Shown here piece by piece: positions 35,958-47,983 of a stretch of 64,000 nucleotides of DNA (its first letter is position 1; every line of letters begins with the position of its first letter). The translations under genes and the position numbers were made by a program. This DNA is from Isoetes taiwanensis (Eukaryota > Streptophyta > Lycopodiopsida > Isoetales > Isoetaceae). The notes under the pieces were generated by a model. That model was given only the letters and a program-made list of their open reading frames with translations. It did no database searches and was not told the origin of the DNA. The stretch lies in assembly GCA_021234155.1 (NCBI GenBank), contig JAJEKV010000003.1, positions 20,940,386 to 21,004,385 on the forward strand. Direction: 5' to 3'.

Positions 35958-36972
35958 TTTTGTGCTTTTGTGCCTCTCTTTCTGACGCCGAACTTTTGGA
36001 ATCCGCACGATAGTCTCATATCCCATTCTCCTCATAGAGAGATGTGCTTTATGCCATTGGAGCCGCTTCGCGAATGCAATGCCACATCCTTTTACTTCCG
36101 TAGGTGATTCCTATGGGTGACACACACAGTCCCTAATCTTGCATATGCCTTGGCCATGGAACCACAACGCCTTCAAGTTTGTTGAAGGCAAAGCGAGACC
36201 GCTGGTTCACCAAACGGAGTGCAAAGCGACGCATGCCCATTAATCAGCACGGATGCCGACCTCGATCGCTTGATGCAATATCTTGACATGCTTCCTTGGT
36301 GAGCTATGGGATGCTTCCACACACCAGCACTCGTTAAGACGCACGCATTATAAAGCTAACATCAACCCTTCACTTGCTCGTGGACCACAACGCTACTTTG
36401 CCCGCCTGCGCCCATCAAGCATCGACAGAACCATCAAGCATGACAATGGCCTTTATCTCAGACTGGTTCCCATCACCTCCACCTTGAAACAGGTCGCTGG
36501 ACATGAGAGCTGATGGGAGGTTCTGGACGTGTTCTTGTTGCCGCTTTGGGCCTCCTTGAGGATGAACATCACGCTTTCAGTTCGGCCCTCGATTTGCACC
36601 TATCCCGCCAATTATGCTACCGTTCGCTCATTATCACCCAACCGGCCGCGACGCGTTTAACACTCCTACCGCCCCGGCCATGGTTACATTGCAGAGGTTC
36701 TTCATCTACGTGGTTCGCTTGATGACCACTTGATGGTTGCCGGCAGCCGCTCAGACGATTTGTACATACTTCTAGTTAGCTTATTATCGGCCGGTGTTTT
36801 TCCCCGAATTTTTTTGAGCGGGGTTTTTTCATCCCGCACGCATAATCTTTGCTTAAACCCGCCTACCGCTCGATTGCAAGGTACAACTCGTTGACTCTCT
36901 TTTGTATTGGGTTTTTTAGGCCTTTTGGTCTCCATGGACGCTTAAACTTTCTATTCTATTCTATTCTATTCT
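35958..36972 (+). pseudogene. LINE ORF2 C-terminal remnant, second superunit copy
   Basis: Duplicate of 3838-4852. The LLEDEHHAF wording survives at about 36555, but indels disrupt the CxxC and CPAF parts (36513-36722 frame). The tail with CCCCG, T runs and TTCTA units ends at 36972. Confidence 0.65.
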
Positions 36973-38586
36973 TGCATAGCGGAAATGTTGTGCCAAATCT
37001 ATCTTTTGTTATCAACAAAGGTATACGCTTTATTGCATCCGCTCTCCAATAGCTTAGCAGTTTTGACCTACAACTATCCTCCAAAATAATCTCTTTCCCT
37101 ACAACTATCCTCCAAATTAATCTCTTTCCTAATGCATCCGCTCTCAAATATACAGATAGATACCAAAGCCATCGCCTTCTAGATAATATCATTGAGTTGT
37201 CGATTGATGCTTTCAATGCTTCCGTGCAAATACATAGCAACCTGATTAATGATACTATAAACCAAGTGTTTTATCATCTCGCTTTTACATTCCCATGCAT
37301 AGTCCGAAAAGAAGACTCTTTTCTCTCCTTTGATGAATCAGAAACAAAGTAAGGACATCTCATTCTCACATCTCGATATAGCAAAGAGAGCTTATTATAT
37401 TTTCTCGCTCGTAAATACCGCTTTTAATATCTCTTTATTGCAAAACGGTTCATGATTAAATGAAACTTAAAAGGCCAATACACAACAATCCCATCATCAC
37501 AGATCAACAACTTACACAACGGCAACACATTGACAATACCCAATCACATTTCGAACTGCACAAACTCTCCATCATGAGCCCAGTAAACACAATATAATTA
37601 AAGACACCAATTCAAAAAAAGAGTTGCAACACCAAACCCATCACATCCAACCCCTACGACCAAGACACCTCAAAGAAACCGGCCAGGCCTCAAGAATCAG
37701 AATAAAGGATGAAGCCTTACCAATTGTGCAAACAATTTACTAGCGTATATACAAATATCATCCACAACACCTTTCAACCGTCTAAGGCCTCGACAAATTA
37801 GACTTCCCGCAAACAAAGACGATATGCAAATACGCCTTCCATCGCCGCCATCCTTTCAAATCCCCTCGACTCTCGTGATCCATCCTTTCACGTAACCTCC
37901 CACCTCTACCCCTTTCTCAAGCTCAAGATCCACCTCCATATCTCCTTCCATATTCTTGAGCTACCACACTTTCTTCTTAAGAACATCACACAAAGAAAGA
38001 ATATGGCTATTCTCCATGCCAAATCCTCGCCCAATACAACTATACAAACAATAGAACCAATGCGATGTCCACTTTCATATGCGCTTCCCGACACCGGTGC
38101 TCTATTTCCAAATACTATATCATGTCAATTCCCTTATTCACACATAACATCCAACACATGACCTTGAAAAATTTCCACACTCTTACTACTATCCTTTTTG
38201 GTCACTTTATAAACCTTATGACCTTACACATCCCACATCTCATCACATACACACCACAACAACTCTAAACTCCAACTAAATATTCCATAACGGTATCCAC
38301 ATAGCAGACCGACATTTCCAAACCAAAGACTTAAAAAAAAAAAAGGATGCCGAAACCAAAACAACAAACTCTATATCCAGATACTACTATATCAACTACT
38401 CATACATACTACTTTCAAATTCACAATACATGGACATGAGTTCCTCATACATTATCCAATACATATTCAACAACGTAGATGTATCTACAGAGATGGATGA
38501 GCTCAAGATTCTCCAACTCTACCGAAGGCCGAGGCCGAGCCGATGAATGAATGAAAGAAAAAGGGTGGGCGGCCCCTTTTCTAGTC
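36973..38586. other. AT-rich DNA, second superunit copy
   Basis: Duplicate of 4856-6458 with small indels. The 78-codon minus frame of the first copy is broken here; a different 62-codon minus frame (37906-38094) appears. No supported gene. Confidence 0.5.
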
Positions 38587-39297
38587 TCAAAATATGGAGA
38601 TATGATTATTTTTTATAGTTGAAGGCACTATAGTAGGGCATAGCAAGGCATCTCCAAGGTATAGGCGGAGGCACAATAGTAGGGTAAGGTATCTCAGACT
38701 TTATTACGCTATAACAAAAAAGTAACGCTTCGAAAGCACGTACATTTCCGACATGCAATATTTTTTAATATATCAATGAAAACAACATTTGTCATTGGAA
38801 TGCAAAACACATTTTAGATAAACACCTAGAAAGGTAAAAGACATTTTTCTCCATCCTCCCAAGAGGCCCAAATAAAAGTTTTAGGTGCAAAAGAACTTGC
38901 ATCTACATACCAGCTTCTTCTTTGGTACAAGCCAATGAAAATTTCCTCATACATGAATTGCAAATTTTAAATTCAAGAATATATATTAAAGTCTGATAAT
39001 GAAAGCAGTTAGCACTCTGCCATGTTATGCATCCATTGAGCCTTTTCAATTCCTTGTACGATATTTTTCCAACAGATTGTGGTATAAAAACTTCCTTTCA
39101 CCAAGAACTTGTATCAACATAGTAGCCCCATATCCAGTTTTTCTTTGGCCCTTGGTCTAAAATAAAAATGCAACCATTTATAGTGGGCCTGCCATTACAT
39201 GGACCTAAATTAAGATGCACAGGCTCACTGATACTCCACTTCTGGCGAGTAAAAAGGAGATGCATGGTAGTAAAAGGGCAACATAATAAACTTCTTG
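38587..39297 (-). pseudogene. F-box 3' fragment fused to PPR, second copy
   Basis: Duplicate of 6459-7160. Minus frame contains KWSISEPVHLNLGP, FILDQGPKKNWIWGYY and DTSSW, joined to PPR wording upstream. Confidence 0.75.
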
Positions 39298-40760
39298 TTA
39301 AAAACTTCTTGTGTTTCCTTAAATGAATGACATTTAGCATACATGTCAACTAATCTCGTGGTTTCCTTAAATGAACGACATTTAGCATACATGTCAACCA
39401 ACTTAATTGCCAACAAGAAGATCGCTTTCAATCTCCTTTTCTGCAATAGCTTTGTGTACTTTCCGTCCTCTATCAATATATTTTAAGCTGCCACAAGCTT
39501 TCAATCTAATAGCAGAATCTGGGATTGTGTCTTCGAGCCGCAGTTCCCAAAGCATTTTAAAACTTCTTGATCTAAATCGTGTTCAGGTAATTGCTCGCAA
39601 TCAATGTTTGCCCAAGATGCAAAGATCCCGAACCGGGCACTGTCAAAAGACTTCCCTGCGGCCTCAGTGAGTGAGCCACATCTAGCATACATGGTAACCA
39701 ACGCCGTGCGAAGAAAAGAATCTGCTTCAGGAAGCTTTTGAAAAATGATTTGTGTGTATCCTTCGCCCCTTTACTATCAAGCCTAAACCGCCACAAAGAC
39801 TTCAAGAAATAAACAAAGGTGATAGGATTTGGAACCACCCTATCCAAGAGCATCTTTTCAAAGCATTTCAAACAAGATCATGGAAAGCTCATTTTCCGAT
39901 ATCCCAAATTAAAGCAAAACCAACCCACAACATCTCGAACTTGTAGCCTCAAGAAGACATCCTGCGGCCTCACCAAGGGAGCCACATTGCATACATGTCA
40001 ATCAAACAATTCCCCGTGAAATGATCCTTTAAAAGTCCTCTTCGCGGCAATTTCATTATGGATTTCACGACCCTTATCAAGCATCCTCATGCTACCACAA
40101 GCTTTTAAAATGCAAACAAAAGTCACATCATCCGGGTTAGTCCCTCCAGGTTGCATCTTTCCAAAACACTTGAGTGCTTCACTTGATCCATGTTTGGTGT
40201 ACCCCGAAATTATCGTGAATCCAAGACACGGGGTCTGCCGTGATGAAAGCTTGTCAAATGTTTCCATAGCCTCAGCTAGTAAACCACACTTGGCATACAT
40301 ATGAACTAAGGTTGTATTAACAAAATGCATCCCTTTCAAGTCCCTTTTCTTGGATCATAATATGTACTTGCTCGCCTCCTTCCAGATCTTTTGTTTTAGC
40401 ACAAGCTCTCAACGGCTATAGGGTGTGATTGCTAGCATCCACAATGTCTTCTTGCATCTTATGGTAGACTCTAAGAGCATATCCCCGATTGTCCACAATC
40501 AATATATCCGTAAATCATCGGGTCCAATTTTTAATGCTCAAGACGATGAGCCAAGGAGTTGAAAGCTTGTCTGCGCATCGACACGCCCCACTCTCCACAA
40601 AAGCAGCGCAATGTGATTGTCAAGACATCCGGGACCTTCCAAAACTATTGCAAATTTTGCCATGCAAACGACTAAAATATCAGAGGTTCCTTTGTTTCCC
40701 GCACTTTTGCAAAACAAACAATGTTGAAAAGCAAAGGTCGCTCACCATGCTAGATTGTTT
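39298..40760 (-). pseudogene. PPR protein pseudogene, second copy
   Basis: Duplicate of 7161-8622, with the longest PPR frame of the window at 39998-40339 (113 codons): NTTLVHMYAKCGLLAEAMET, then ISGYTKHGSSEALKCF, TNPDDVTFVCILKACGSM and KGREIHNEI. At least four frame changes remain. A local duplication at about 39345-39400 repeats VDMYAKC.SFKE twice, also seen in copy 1 at about 7220-7262. Confidence 0.85.
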
Positions 40761-40762
40761 AG

Positions 40763-41370
40763 GGCAATAACTTCCTTACCCCCATATTTTATTTTCCTCG
40801 GATCAACTGCGTGTTTCCAATGGTGGCTCACGTAGACAAAGGCCAAACCTCGCATGATTTCAGCAAAGGACCTATTGAATGCCTTAAAAGATCAAGGTAA
40901 GAATAAAGTCACATTCTAAATTTCCCTAGTCCTTGTTTTTGACCACATAGGTTATACTGGATAAACGATTTACCTCCATATTTGTTGATCCTTTTCAAAA
41001 TTCTCGCATCGAGTCATGGGTAACGAGATAAAGCTTGCATCTTCTTCCAAAAACGCTTGAAAACTTGATTCGTGATTCAGAGCCAACGAGATAAAGCTTG
41101 CATCTTCTTCCAAAAACGAAAAACTTGATTCGCATTTGATAATTCTCAAGCCGCTTGGATAACCTTTCTTCTACCATGGCATTTAAGCGAAGTCGATAGG
41201 TCTCTCATCACCATACTTTGGAAATACTCGGGTTTCAAAGCTACTAACGTTATGCATATTCAAAAGTCACTTACAAATTACAAATAAGTTGGAATATAAA
41301 TGATCAACCTGAGTCCTTGACTTGAACATACTTGTGTCAAAGGTGTCAAATTACACACTATCTCAAAATT
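40763..41370 (-). pseudogene. F-module leader, copy 4, with 60-bp internal duplication
   Basis: Contains GAGATAAAGCTTGCATC at about 41029 and 41086, the same duplication as in copy 1, confirming that these two F modules are superunit duplicates. Minus frame 40995-41177 reads through both copies (FGRRCKLYLV twice). Confidence 0.55.
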
Positions 41371-41862
41371 TGAAGATATCATTACTTTTTATAGTTGAAG
41401 GCACGGGCAAGGCAAGGCATGCTCCGAGGTATAGTAAGGCACAATAGTAGGGTAAGGTATATGCACTTTATTACGGTTGCACAAAAACGTAAACGCTTTT
41501 CGAAAGCACGTATACTTCCGCCATGCAAGATTTTAAATTATATAAATGAAAAGCATTGGAATGCAAAACACATCTTTAATAATCACCTAGAAAGGTAAAA
41601 AGACATTTTAATATATCTTCTTCATCCTTCAAGAGGCCGCCAAATAAATGTTCTCGTGGTGCACAAGAACTTGCATCTACACACCGGCCTATTCTTTGGT
41701 ACCGCACAAATGAAAACTTCCCCAAAGATAATTTGCAGATTCTAGAATTTAAGGTTATATATTAAAGTCTGATAATGAAAGGCAAGTTCTGATTAGCACT
41801 TTCTGCCATGTTATGCATCCCAATGAAAAGCACATTTTCCATTGGGCCTTTTCAATTCTCGT

Positions 41863-42683
41863 TTAAGAAACGGAAAGGAGAAGTTTTTCATAGGCTATAC
41901 TTTTCCACAGCTTATCTTGGACTCGAATGAGAACGTATTTTTCTTTATCCTCCTCAAGATAAAAACCAACAATATCTTCTCGTGGGTTCAAGAACGGGAC
42001 ACCCCGCCAAATAAAGCTCCTTCTCCGGACCCAATCTCATGTACGATAATTTTCCAACAGATTCTCGGTATAAAAACTTCCTTCTTTGACCAAGAACTTG
42101 TATCAACATGGTAGCGCCATATCCAGGTTCTTCTTTGGCCCTTCGTCTAAAATAAAAATGTAACCATAGTGCATAATGAGCCTCCCGCTGCGTGGACCTA
42201 AATTAAGCCAAGACCGCTCATCGATACTCCACTTTTCGACGTGTGAGAGGTAGACTACAAGTCGAATTAAGGGAAAAGGATGCATGGCGTTACAAAGGGC
42301 AACATAATAATTTCTATCTGGAAAATACATGAACCGCACTTCTATGACGGAGCTAAAGACATTGGGAGGACTCAAGGTATCAACAATTCCTTTACCCATC
42401 ACAACCAATTTTTTCCGCTTGTGCTCAGAATCGCATCTTACATCTTCAAATGAATCATCGACGCCGGACAATACCAGATCCTCTTTCTCTTACGCAATTT
42501 GAAACTAACTTGACTCATAAACGGATGATACTTTCCCCGAGAGTCGGCTTTGCCAAAAAAGATTTGGAAGAAATGTAACGATACCGGTGCTTGGGCGTAG
42601 CTGAAAACCGCGCCAGATCGCGATAAATCCCAGACCGAAGGGGACCTTTCTATAAACCCGTCGGGGAGATTAGGGTTCGACAT
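41863..42683 (-). pseudogene. F-box-like gene, copy 4 (frameshifted)
   Basis: Start ATG 42681-42683, stop 41863-41865. Length 821 bp, two bases more than the intact copy. Clean central frame 42103-42471 (VDDSFEDVRCDSEHKRKKLV through DEGPKK). The N-terminal part reads MSNPNLPDGFIE before a frameshift. Promoter-like segment present once. Confidence 0.75.
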
Positions 42684-42854
42684 ACTACCACGACCGCCCC
42701 CTCCAATGCTCATAATATAATATAAGCGCCTTTTTCGGAAAAGGTCGAACAGCAAAAAAAGGTTTTGGGAAAAGCTTTTTTTTTTGGACGAAATCCATCA
42801 TAATTCAGACGAAATGAAATCCGGGACACCTTCGTTTTATACACACCCACCGTG

Positions 42855-43112
42855 CGGTGCCGGGTCGATTATAAGCCCCCGGAATCGGTCGCTTTTTAGG
42901 GCCGCGTATACCGGTCCCGTGTAAATTAGCATACCGGGGCCGGTATACTAACACACGGGCCCGGTATACGTGGCCTTATCGGGCGCCGGTATACAGTCAA
43001 ATCGCGACCAGCGTGGCACACATGATACAGGGGCCGGTATACGGGCGTCTTACGTGGCCTATAAATTCGCGTATACCAGGGCCGGTATACGACACGGCCC
43101 ACGGGCACCGTT
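42855..43112. repeat. CpG-rich palindromic GTATACC cluster, best copy
   Basis: Best-preserved cluster. CCGGTATAC or GTATACCGG-type motifs occur near 42906, 42930-42948, 42960, 42986, 43034 and 43072-43091. Two are paired into near-perfect palindromes, for example CATACCGGGGCCGGTATAC and GTATACCAGGGCCGGTATAC. Flanking DNA is AT-rich, so the island stands out sharply. It starts about 170 bp upstream of an F-box start (minus strand). Confidence 0.8.
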
Positions 43113-43972
43113 AGATCAAATGGATGGCCAGATGGCCACATGTGGTTTTTTTAAAGCGGTTGTGCGCAAAATCTCGCGCGTCCAATTTTTTTAGGGTTTT
43201 CATGTTCGTTGATTACACGGTTTGTTTGGGCGGCTTGCCTTAGATTTAAAATCAGTTGGATGAAACGGTGCGTGGGGCATCATGGGGTTAAATTTGTGTG
43301 TCGACTTCTATTGTCTCGCAAGGCTCTCATATTTAATTAGTTCTTGTTAGAACTCTGGCACTTTGTCCATAGTGAGTTCCACTCTTATCATAGAACATCG
43401 TCATTTTCATATATTCAATTGCAATCACTGAAGGTCGGCATTTTGGCAATGATTTCTTATCGATGGCAGTCTAGGTTTTTGTTGTTCTTTTCTGCATCTA
43501 ATCTAATGTTTATAATACAATAATGGTGTTTCCTTACATGTTGATGAAATTTTTACCTTTTGACCTACAAATGCTCTCTGGATTTGTAACTCTTCCCTTG
43601 AGACTTGATCTGATGAATTTTGGGTGTTGAGTTGTGAGTTTGAAGAACTTCTCTAATATCAACTCTTCAAGAACAAAATTAAACATAGTCTTAACAGAAT
43701 CTCCCATAGCTATAGCTTGTTTTGGTAGAAAAGGTAAGAAATAAAGGTTATTTTTTAAATTGCTTGCAGCCAGCTCTATATTGACATGCATATATCATGA
43801 AACCGTTAACATGAAGTTTCAAAGGTAGATGATCATTGAAATCAATTCAAAAACGCTTTTAAATGGATGTAATTTGTTTAGTTTTTGTATTTGTGGGAGC
43901 GGTGAGCGTCTACATTCTAGAGAAGATGTTTGAAGCTTTTTTAATGTAAATCAAATTTTAATATAAAGCTGT
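43110..43972 (-). repeat. G block, copy 5, with minus ORF
   Basis: Minus ORF 43534-43791 (85 codons) with AASNLKNNLYFLPFLPKQAI and NFVLEELILEKFFK; the GAGTTTGAAG variant shifts the C-terminal part to LTTQHPKFIRSSLK. Family unknown. Confidence 0.55.
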
Positions 43973-44160
43973 CAGTTTCACCATCAAACATCGGAGCTCA
44001 GAGTTTGGAGTTTTTGCAGGCTTTGAGCTTTAAAACAAAACCATCATGATACTTGCACAGGTCGTGATCCACACTTTCATAATGCATATCATGTATCTAA
44101 ATATAGAAAAATTCTTAGATGCAACTTCCAGAAAAATAACATATAGATAGAATAGCATAC

Positions 44161-44226
44161 CTCCAACAGTAACTCTGGATCATCTACACTTCCCTCTTCT
44201 TCCAGGTCACGTCCATGAAGCTCCAG
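44161..44226 (-). pseudogene. H exon-like piece, copy 5 (intact)
   Basis: As copy 2, with both splice signals, but one codon differs so that it ends ELLLE instead of ELLME. Confidence 0.6.
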
Positions 44227-44548
44227 CTGCAACAAACTATGATACAATGTAAGAACTGCAAAGCTAGAGATCACAATTGAGACTTTTAGAGAGATGAAAA
44301 GAAAGGCATGCAAGATAGAGATAAATGCCGCATGATTGTTCCATCTAGGGCTGCATTGTACAAAGCCCTAAAGTTTAATAATCATGATTCACTCATATTT
44401 AAAAGCGCAAAGTATGATATAACAACCTTTCTTTCTACTATCGCTATTCTTTGGAGAGATAACTTAAAAGAAAGGAGGGAATACTTTTTCTGCAGCAGGA
44501 GTTCTTCATCACTACAAACCTTATCCAATGAGAAAGAAGCATATCCAA

Positions 44549-44890
44549 TCACGCAATTTCATATCTCCCTTGGTACTCTCTACAATTCGTTGTGTCTAAG
44601 CAGCTCCAAAGCTTTTCCTTTGAAAATTGGAATTCTAGGCACCGGACAAATCGAAATCCAGCAATCAAGTTTTGGGTTGCCAAGGGCAAAGAAACTTTGC
44701 TAAAAAGGACCCAAAGGGCCAAGCGGCTAAATCTGGTACAAGAAAAGATGGAGGCTACAAGATTAGATGAAAGGAGAAACAATGGAGAGGTATTGGGGCG
44801 CCGGAGTAGAGCTTTTTAAATGGCAGATGAGAATTGGCACAGAAAGAACGCAGCAAAAAGGCAAAAATAAGGGAATGGCTCTAGCATAAA
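44549..44890. other. H2 block, copy 5
   Basis: Plus frame 44592-44819 and minus frame 44549-44782 are both open, as in copies 2 and 6. A longer plus frame 44308-44703 starts in the H block. Confidence 0.4.
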
Positions 44891-45164
44891 AAAGGCCGAA
44901 CATTGCTCTGGACAAAGTGGCAATGCAACCACCGAACAACCGACACTATGCAGTCGGCACACAAAACAACACGAAGAACTGAATCTTCGGCAACAAATAT
45001 CACAGAAGAATTGAATCTCCTCTGGAAGGAGGGATGGCTGCCGAGGGTAAACCGTAAGAGTTCCAGAGAGAGAGGAAAAGAAAACTACTTAAATCTGACG
45101 GTCTATAATAAGAGTTTTCACAACAAAATCAACGGCCGAGATGCTCTGCACACACTACATTTTG

Positions 45165-45225
45165 CTTTTATTATTATACTAGAAAAAGTGCCCAGCGTTG
45201 CTGGGCTTTTCGTCGGGATTAAATT
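45165..45225 (+). repeat. Hairpin near ACTAGAAAAAGTGCC
   Basis: After TATTATTATACTAGAAAAAGT comes GCCCAGC-GTT-GCTGGGC, a perfect 7-bp stem with a 3-base loop at about 45191-45207. Copies at 12982 and 27228 have lost the stem; the copy at 57458 has lost one base of the left arm. It resembles terminal hairpins of some transposons, but no other end is identified. Confidence 0.6.
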
Positions 45226-45418
45226 CCAAAATTGGTAGGGTTATGGTTGATAGCATCTAGTTGGACATATATGGTCGTTCCTTAGTTGGGCATAAAATGC
45301 TTTATTTAGTGGACATTTATGGTCGTTCGTTAGTTGGGCATAAAATGTATTATTTATTGAGGTTAAACTTTGAATACAACTTATATAGTTTTTGAATGTT
45401 CATATCAATCATTTCATC

Positions 45419-46107
45419 ATGGGGTTAAATTTGTGTGTCGACTTCTATTGTCTCACAAGGCTCTCATATTTAATTAGTTCTTGTTAGAACTCTGGCACTT
45501 TGTCCATAGTGAGTTCCACTCTTATCATAGAACATCGTCATTTTCATATATTCAATTGCAATCACTGAAGGTCGGCATTTTGGCAATGATTTCTTATCGA
45601 TGGCAGTCTAGGTTTTTGTTGTTCTTTTCTGCATCTAATCTAATGTTTATAATACAATAATGGTGTTTCCTTACATGTTGATGAAATTTTTACCTTTTGA
45701 CCTACAAATGCTCTCTGGATTTGTAACTCTTCCCTTGAGACTTGATCTGATGAATTTTGGGTGTTGAGTTGTGAGTTTGAAGAAGTTCTCTAATATCAAC
45801 TCTTCAAGAACAAAATTAAACATAGTCTTAACAGAATCTCCCATAGCTATAGCTTGTTTTGGTAGAAAAGGTAAGAAATAAAGGTTATTTTTTAAATTGC
45901 TTGCAGCCAGCTCTATATTGACATGCATATATCATGAAACCATTAACATGAAGTTTCAAAGGTAGATGATCATTGAAATCAATTCAAAAACGCTTTTAAA
46001 TGGATGTAATTTGTTTAGTTTTTGTATTTGTGGGAGCGGTGAGCGTCTACATTCTAGAGAAGATGTTTGAAGCTTTTTTAATGTAAATCAAATTTTAATA
46101 TAAAGCT
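45419..46107 (-). repeat. G block without GC cluster, copy 4 (in unit 42.7-51.7 kb)
   Basis: Minus ORF 45671-45928 (85 codons), near-identical to that at 43534-43791 apart from ENFFK/EKFFK. Confidence 0.55.
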
Positions 46108-46690
46108 GTCAGTTTCACCATTATGTCAAAAAAATAACCTTCATATGAGCATCTTTGTTTCTCTAGTTGAGCCAAAAAGTTATATTCTTTAGAAATTGTC
46201 GCTCAACGTTATGACAAGCTGGCATCAATGTATGATGCATGCTGTTAGATGAGTTCAAAAAACTTACATTTAATTTTTACTGCTCAAATTACTTGTCACA
46301 TGTATTGGTACGTTGAATGTCTTTTATTACAAATCATCAAGTTGGGTGTCGATGCAGACTGCTTCAGATAAGGCTCAAGGCTTCAAGACTTCTTGCTATC
46401 ACTGCTTGTCACTTGTATTTATATGTTGAATGTCTTTGTTATAAATCATCAAGTCAGATGCTGATGCAGACTGCTTCAGACAAGGCTTCTTGCTTGCTTA
46501 TTCCTTGGATTTTGGCAAACAATGGATAAATGTTACATTTTCTCGTGACCTCACTCATTTCTGCAATCAGTCCCCATAGTGACATAGTCTGCTGTTTATT
46601 GTGGTAAAGAATAACGTGAAAAGGGAAATGCCAATCCAGATAAAACTGACAAAATAATAACAAAAATTTGCATTTCACTGTAGTTCCACG
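46108..46690 (+). repeat. M block with 113-bp tandem duplication, best copy
   Basis: CTTGTCAC at 46292 and 46405 gives an exact period of 113. GATGCAGACTGCTTCAGA occurs in both halves, followed by TAAGG or CAAGG. Confidence 0.8.
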
Positions 46691-47236
46691 TTCTGGCTCC
46701 ATTTCTTGACTTTGTCAACCTCCTGCAACCAAAATTAAGGCATAAACGTGTTGAACAACAAAATCCTTTTGAAAGAGACTAATGGCAGAGACAAGAACCT
46801 AAACATACAGTGTGCAAGCATATACTATATCGATACGTGAATATTGCCTCTGAGCACAAAAGTCCATGGCATATACCTAGCAAGGCCTTGAAGGCATGGT
46901 TGGAACCGATGCAGTGCCACAGACTTCACCCAAGATTGGCATTTCAACCCATCAATGTTCTGATTAGTATCCATCTTATATCTTAATCCGCAAGATCCAA
47001 GAACCAAGTTTTTAATGGCAAGCAATAGGATAACAAATTCGGCTCAAACAATCCAGCATGTGAAAGACTTAAATTCCTCAAATATTTTTCAAAGTGCATT
47101 TGGACAATGTTAGACAATGACAATGTTAAAAATGTGCAACAACAATATTACCCTGGTTTTGTATAACACGCATGTTGATATTGGAGCTTGAAAATTGAAC
47201 TCATAAAAGAAAAGCACATGGGATAGATATAAGTAC

Positions 47237-47315
47237 CATTGTGGGTGAGAGAGCAGGCAATTTGAGAACATGGCATACAGGAGGCAAGCCTTTGAGACCA
47301 AAATAGAGCTCCAGA
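47237..47315 (-). pseudogene. Pyruvate dehydrogenase E2-like lipoyl exon fragment, copy 3
   Basis: Identical in its core to 15054-15132: TTACAG acceptor, GLPPVCHVLKLPALSPTM, GTACTT donor. The nearby QGNIVVAH frame (about 47130-47155) is also present. Confidence 0.55.
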
Positions 47316-47853
47316 CTGTAAATTACAATCTACAATGCTTTGCTCCAAACACATGCAGAACCAATAGTGTATTTCAAAATGCATGAACCACCTTGCTTTG
47401 TGATAAACCTGATACAAGACCAGACACGAAAGGAATCAAAGTTTTCTGTCAAGGACAGAGAGGATAGTAAAAATGCAGAAAGAGCTCTATGTGGAACAGG
47501 TTGGTATTAGTACTCAAACTTCAACTATCCCATTGATCAGCTTGCCTAGTATGCCTGCTATCTTGGAATAAGAATAAGAAGACAGATAACGCAGATAAGG
47601 TGATGGATCTTAAAAGGTACTCTGTCAATGCCTATTCACCTTAGTTTAATTTGCACAGGAAGAAATACACATTAAAACGGTAATGACCTGGCCTTTTAAC
47701 CACTCTCAAAGTCAAGCTGGAGACATTATTCCCCTCTTACCCTTTCTTCACTATTAGATGCTAATTCCACATCAAATAGAGAAGAGCTTTAGCAGTGCTC
47801 TAAGTTGGGCAGAGAATTGACCAAATTGGAAAACTTCGATTTTAAATACATAC

Positions 47854-47983
47854 CTTTAACAGTAAGACCAATAAGCATTGGAAGATAATCTTCTACCGCC
47901 AAATTTGGAAGAGCAAATACTTCAAACTCTTTCCCTTCCGATAGTGGCTTTGTTTGGTACTTAAAAAAGGCATCGTATAGAAC
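47854..47983 (-). pseudogene. SF3B2-like exon fragment, best copy
   Basis: A 130-bp minus piece with TTGCAG before it and GTATGT after it. It encodes VLYDAFFKYQTKP, then LSEGKEFEVFALPNLAVED and YLPMLIGLTVK. As I recall the family, the spliceosomal U2 snRNP protein SF3B2 (SAP145) has DAFFKWQTKP, about ten further residues, and EGKEFE; the fragment would be that segment with the intervening residues deleted. The remainder does not match SF3B2, so it may be a chimera, another family or coincidence. Open across all 43 codons. Confidence 0.4.

Noticed and set aside
36702-36935. Minus ORF starting METKRPKKPN
   Set aside because: It lies across the LINE 3' tail and its frame is set by the T/C runs; not conserved in the first copy.
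42855-43112. CRISPR-like array
   Set aside because: Motifs are short, inverted and irregularly spaced; no constant repeat with unique spacers, and the context is a plant nuclear genome.
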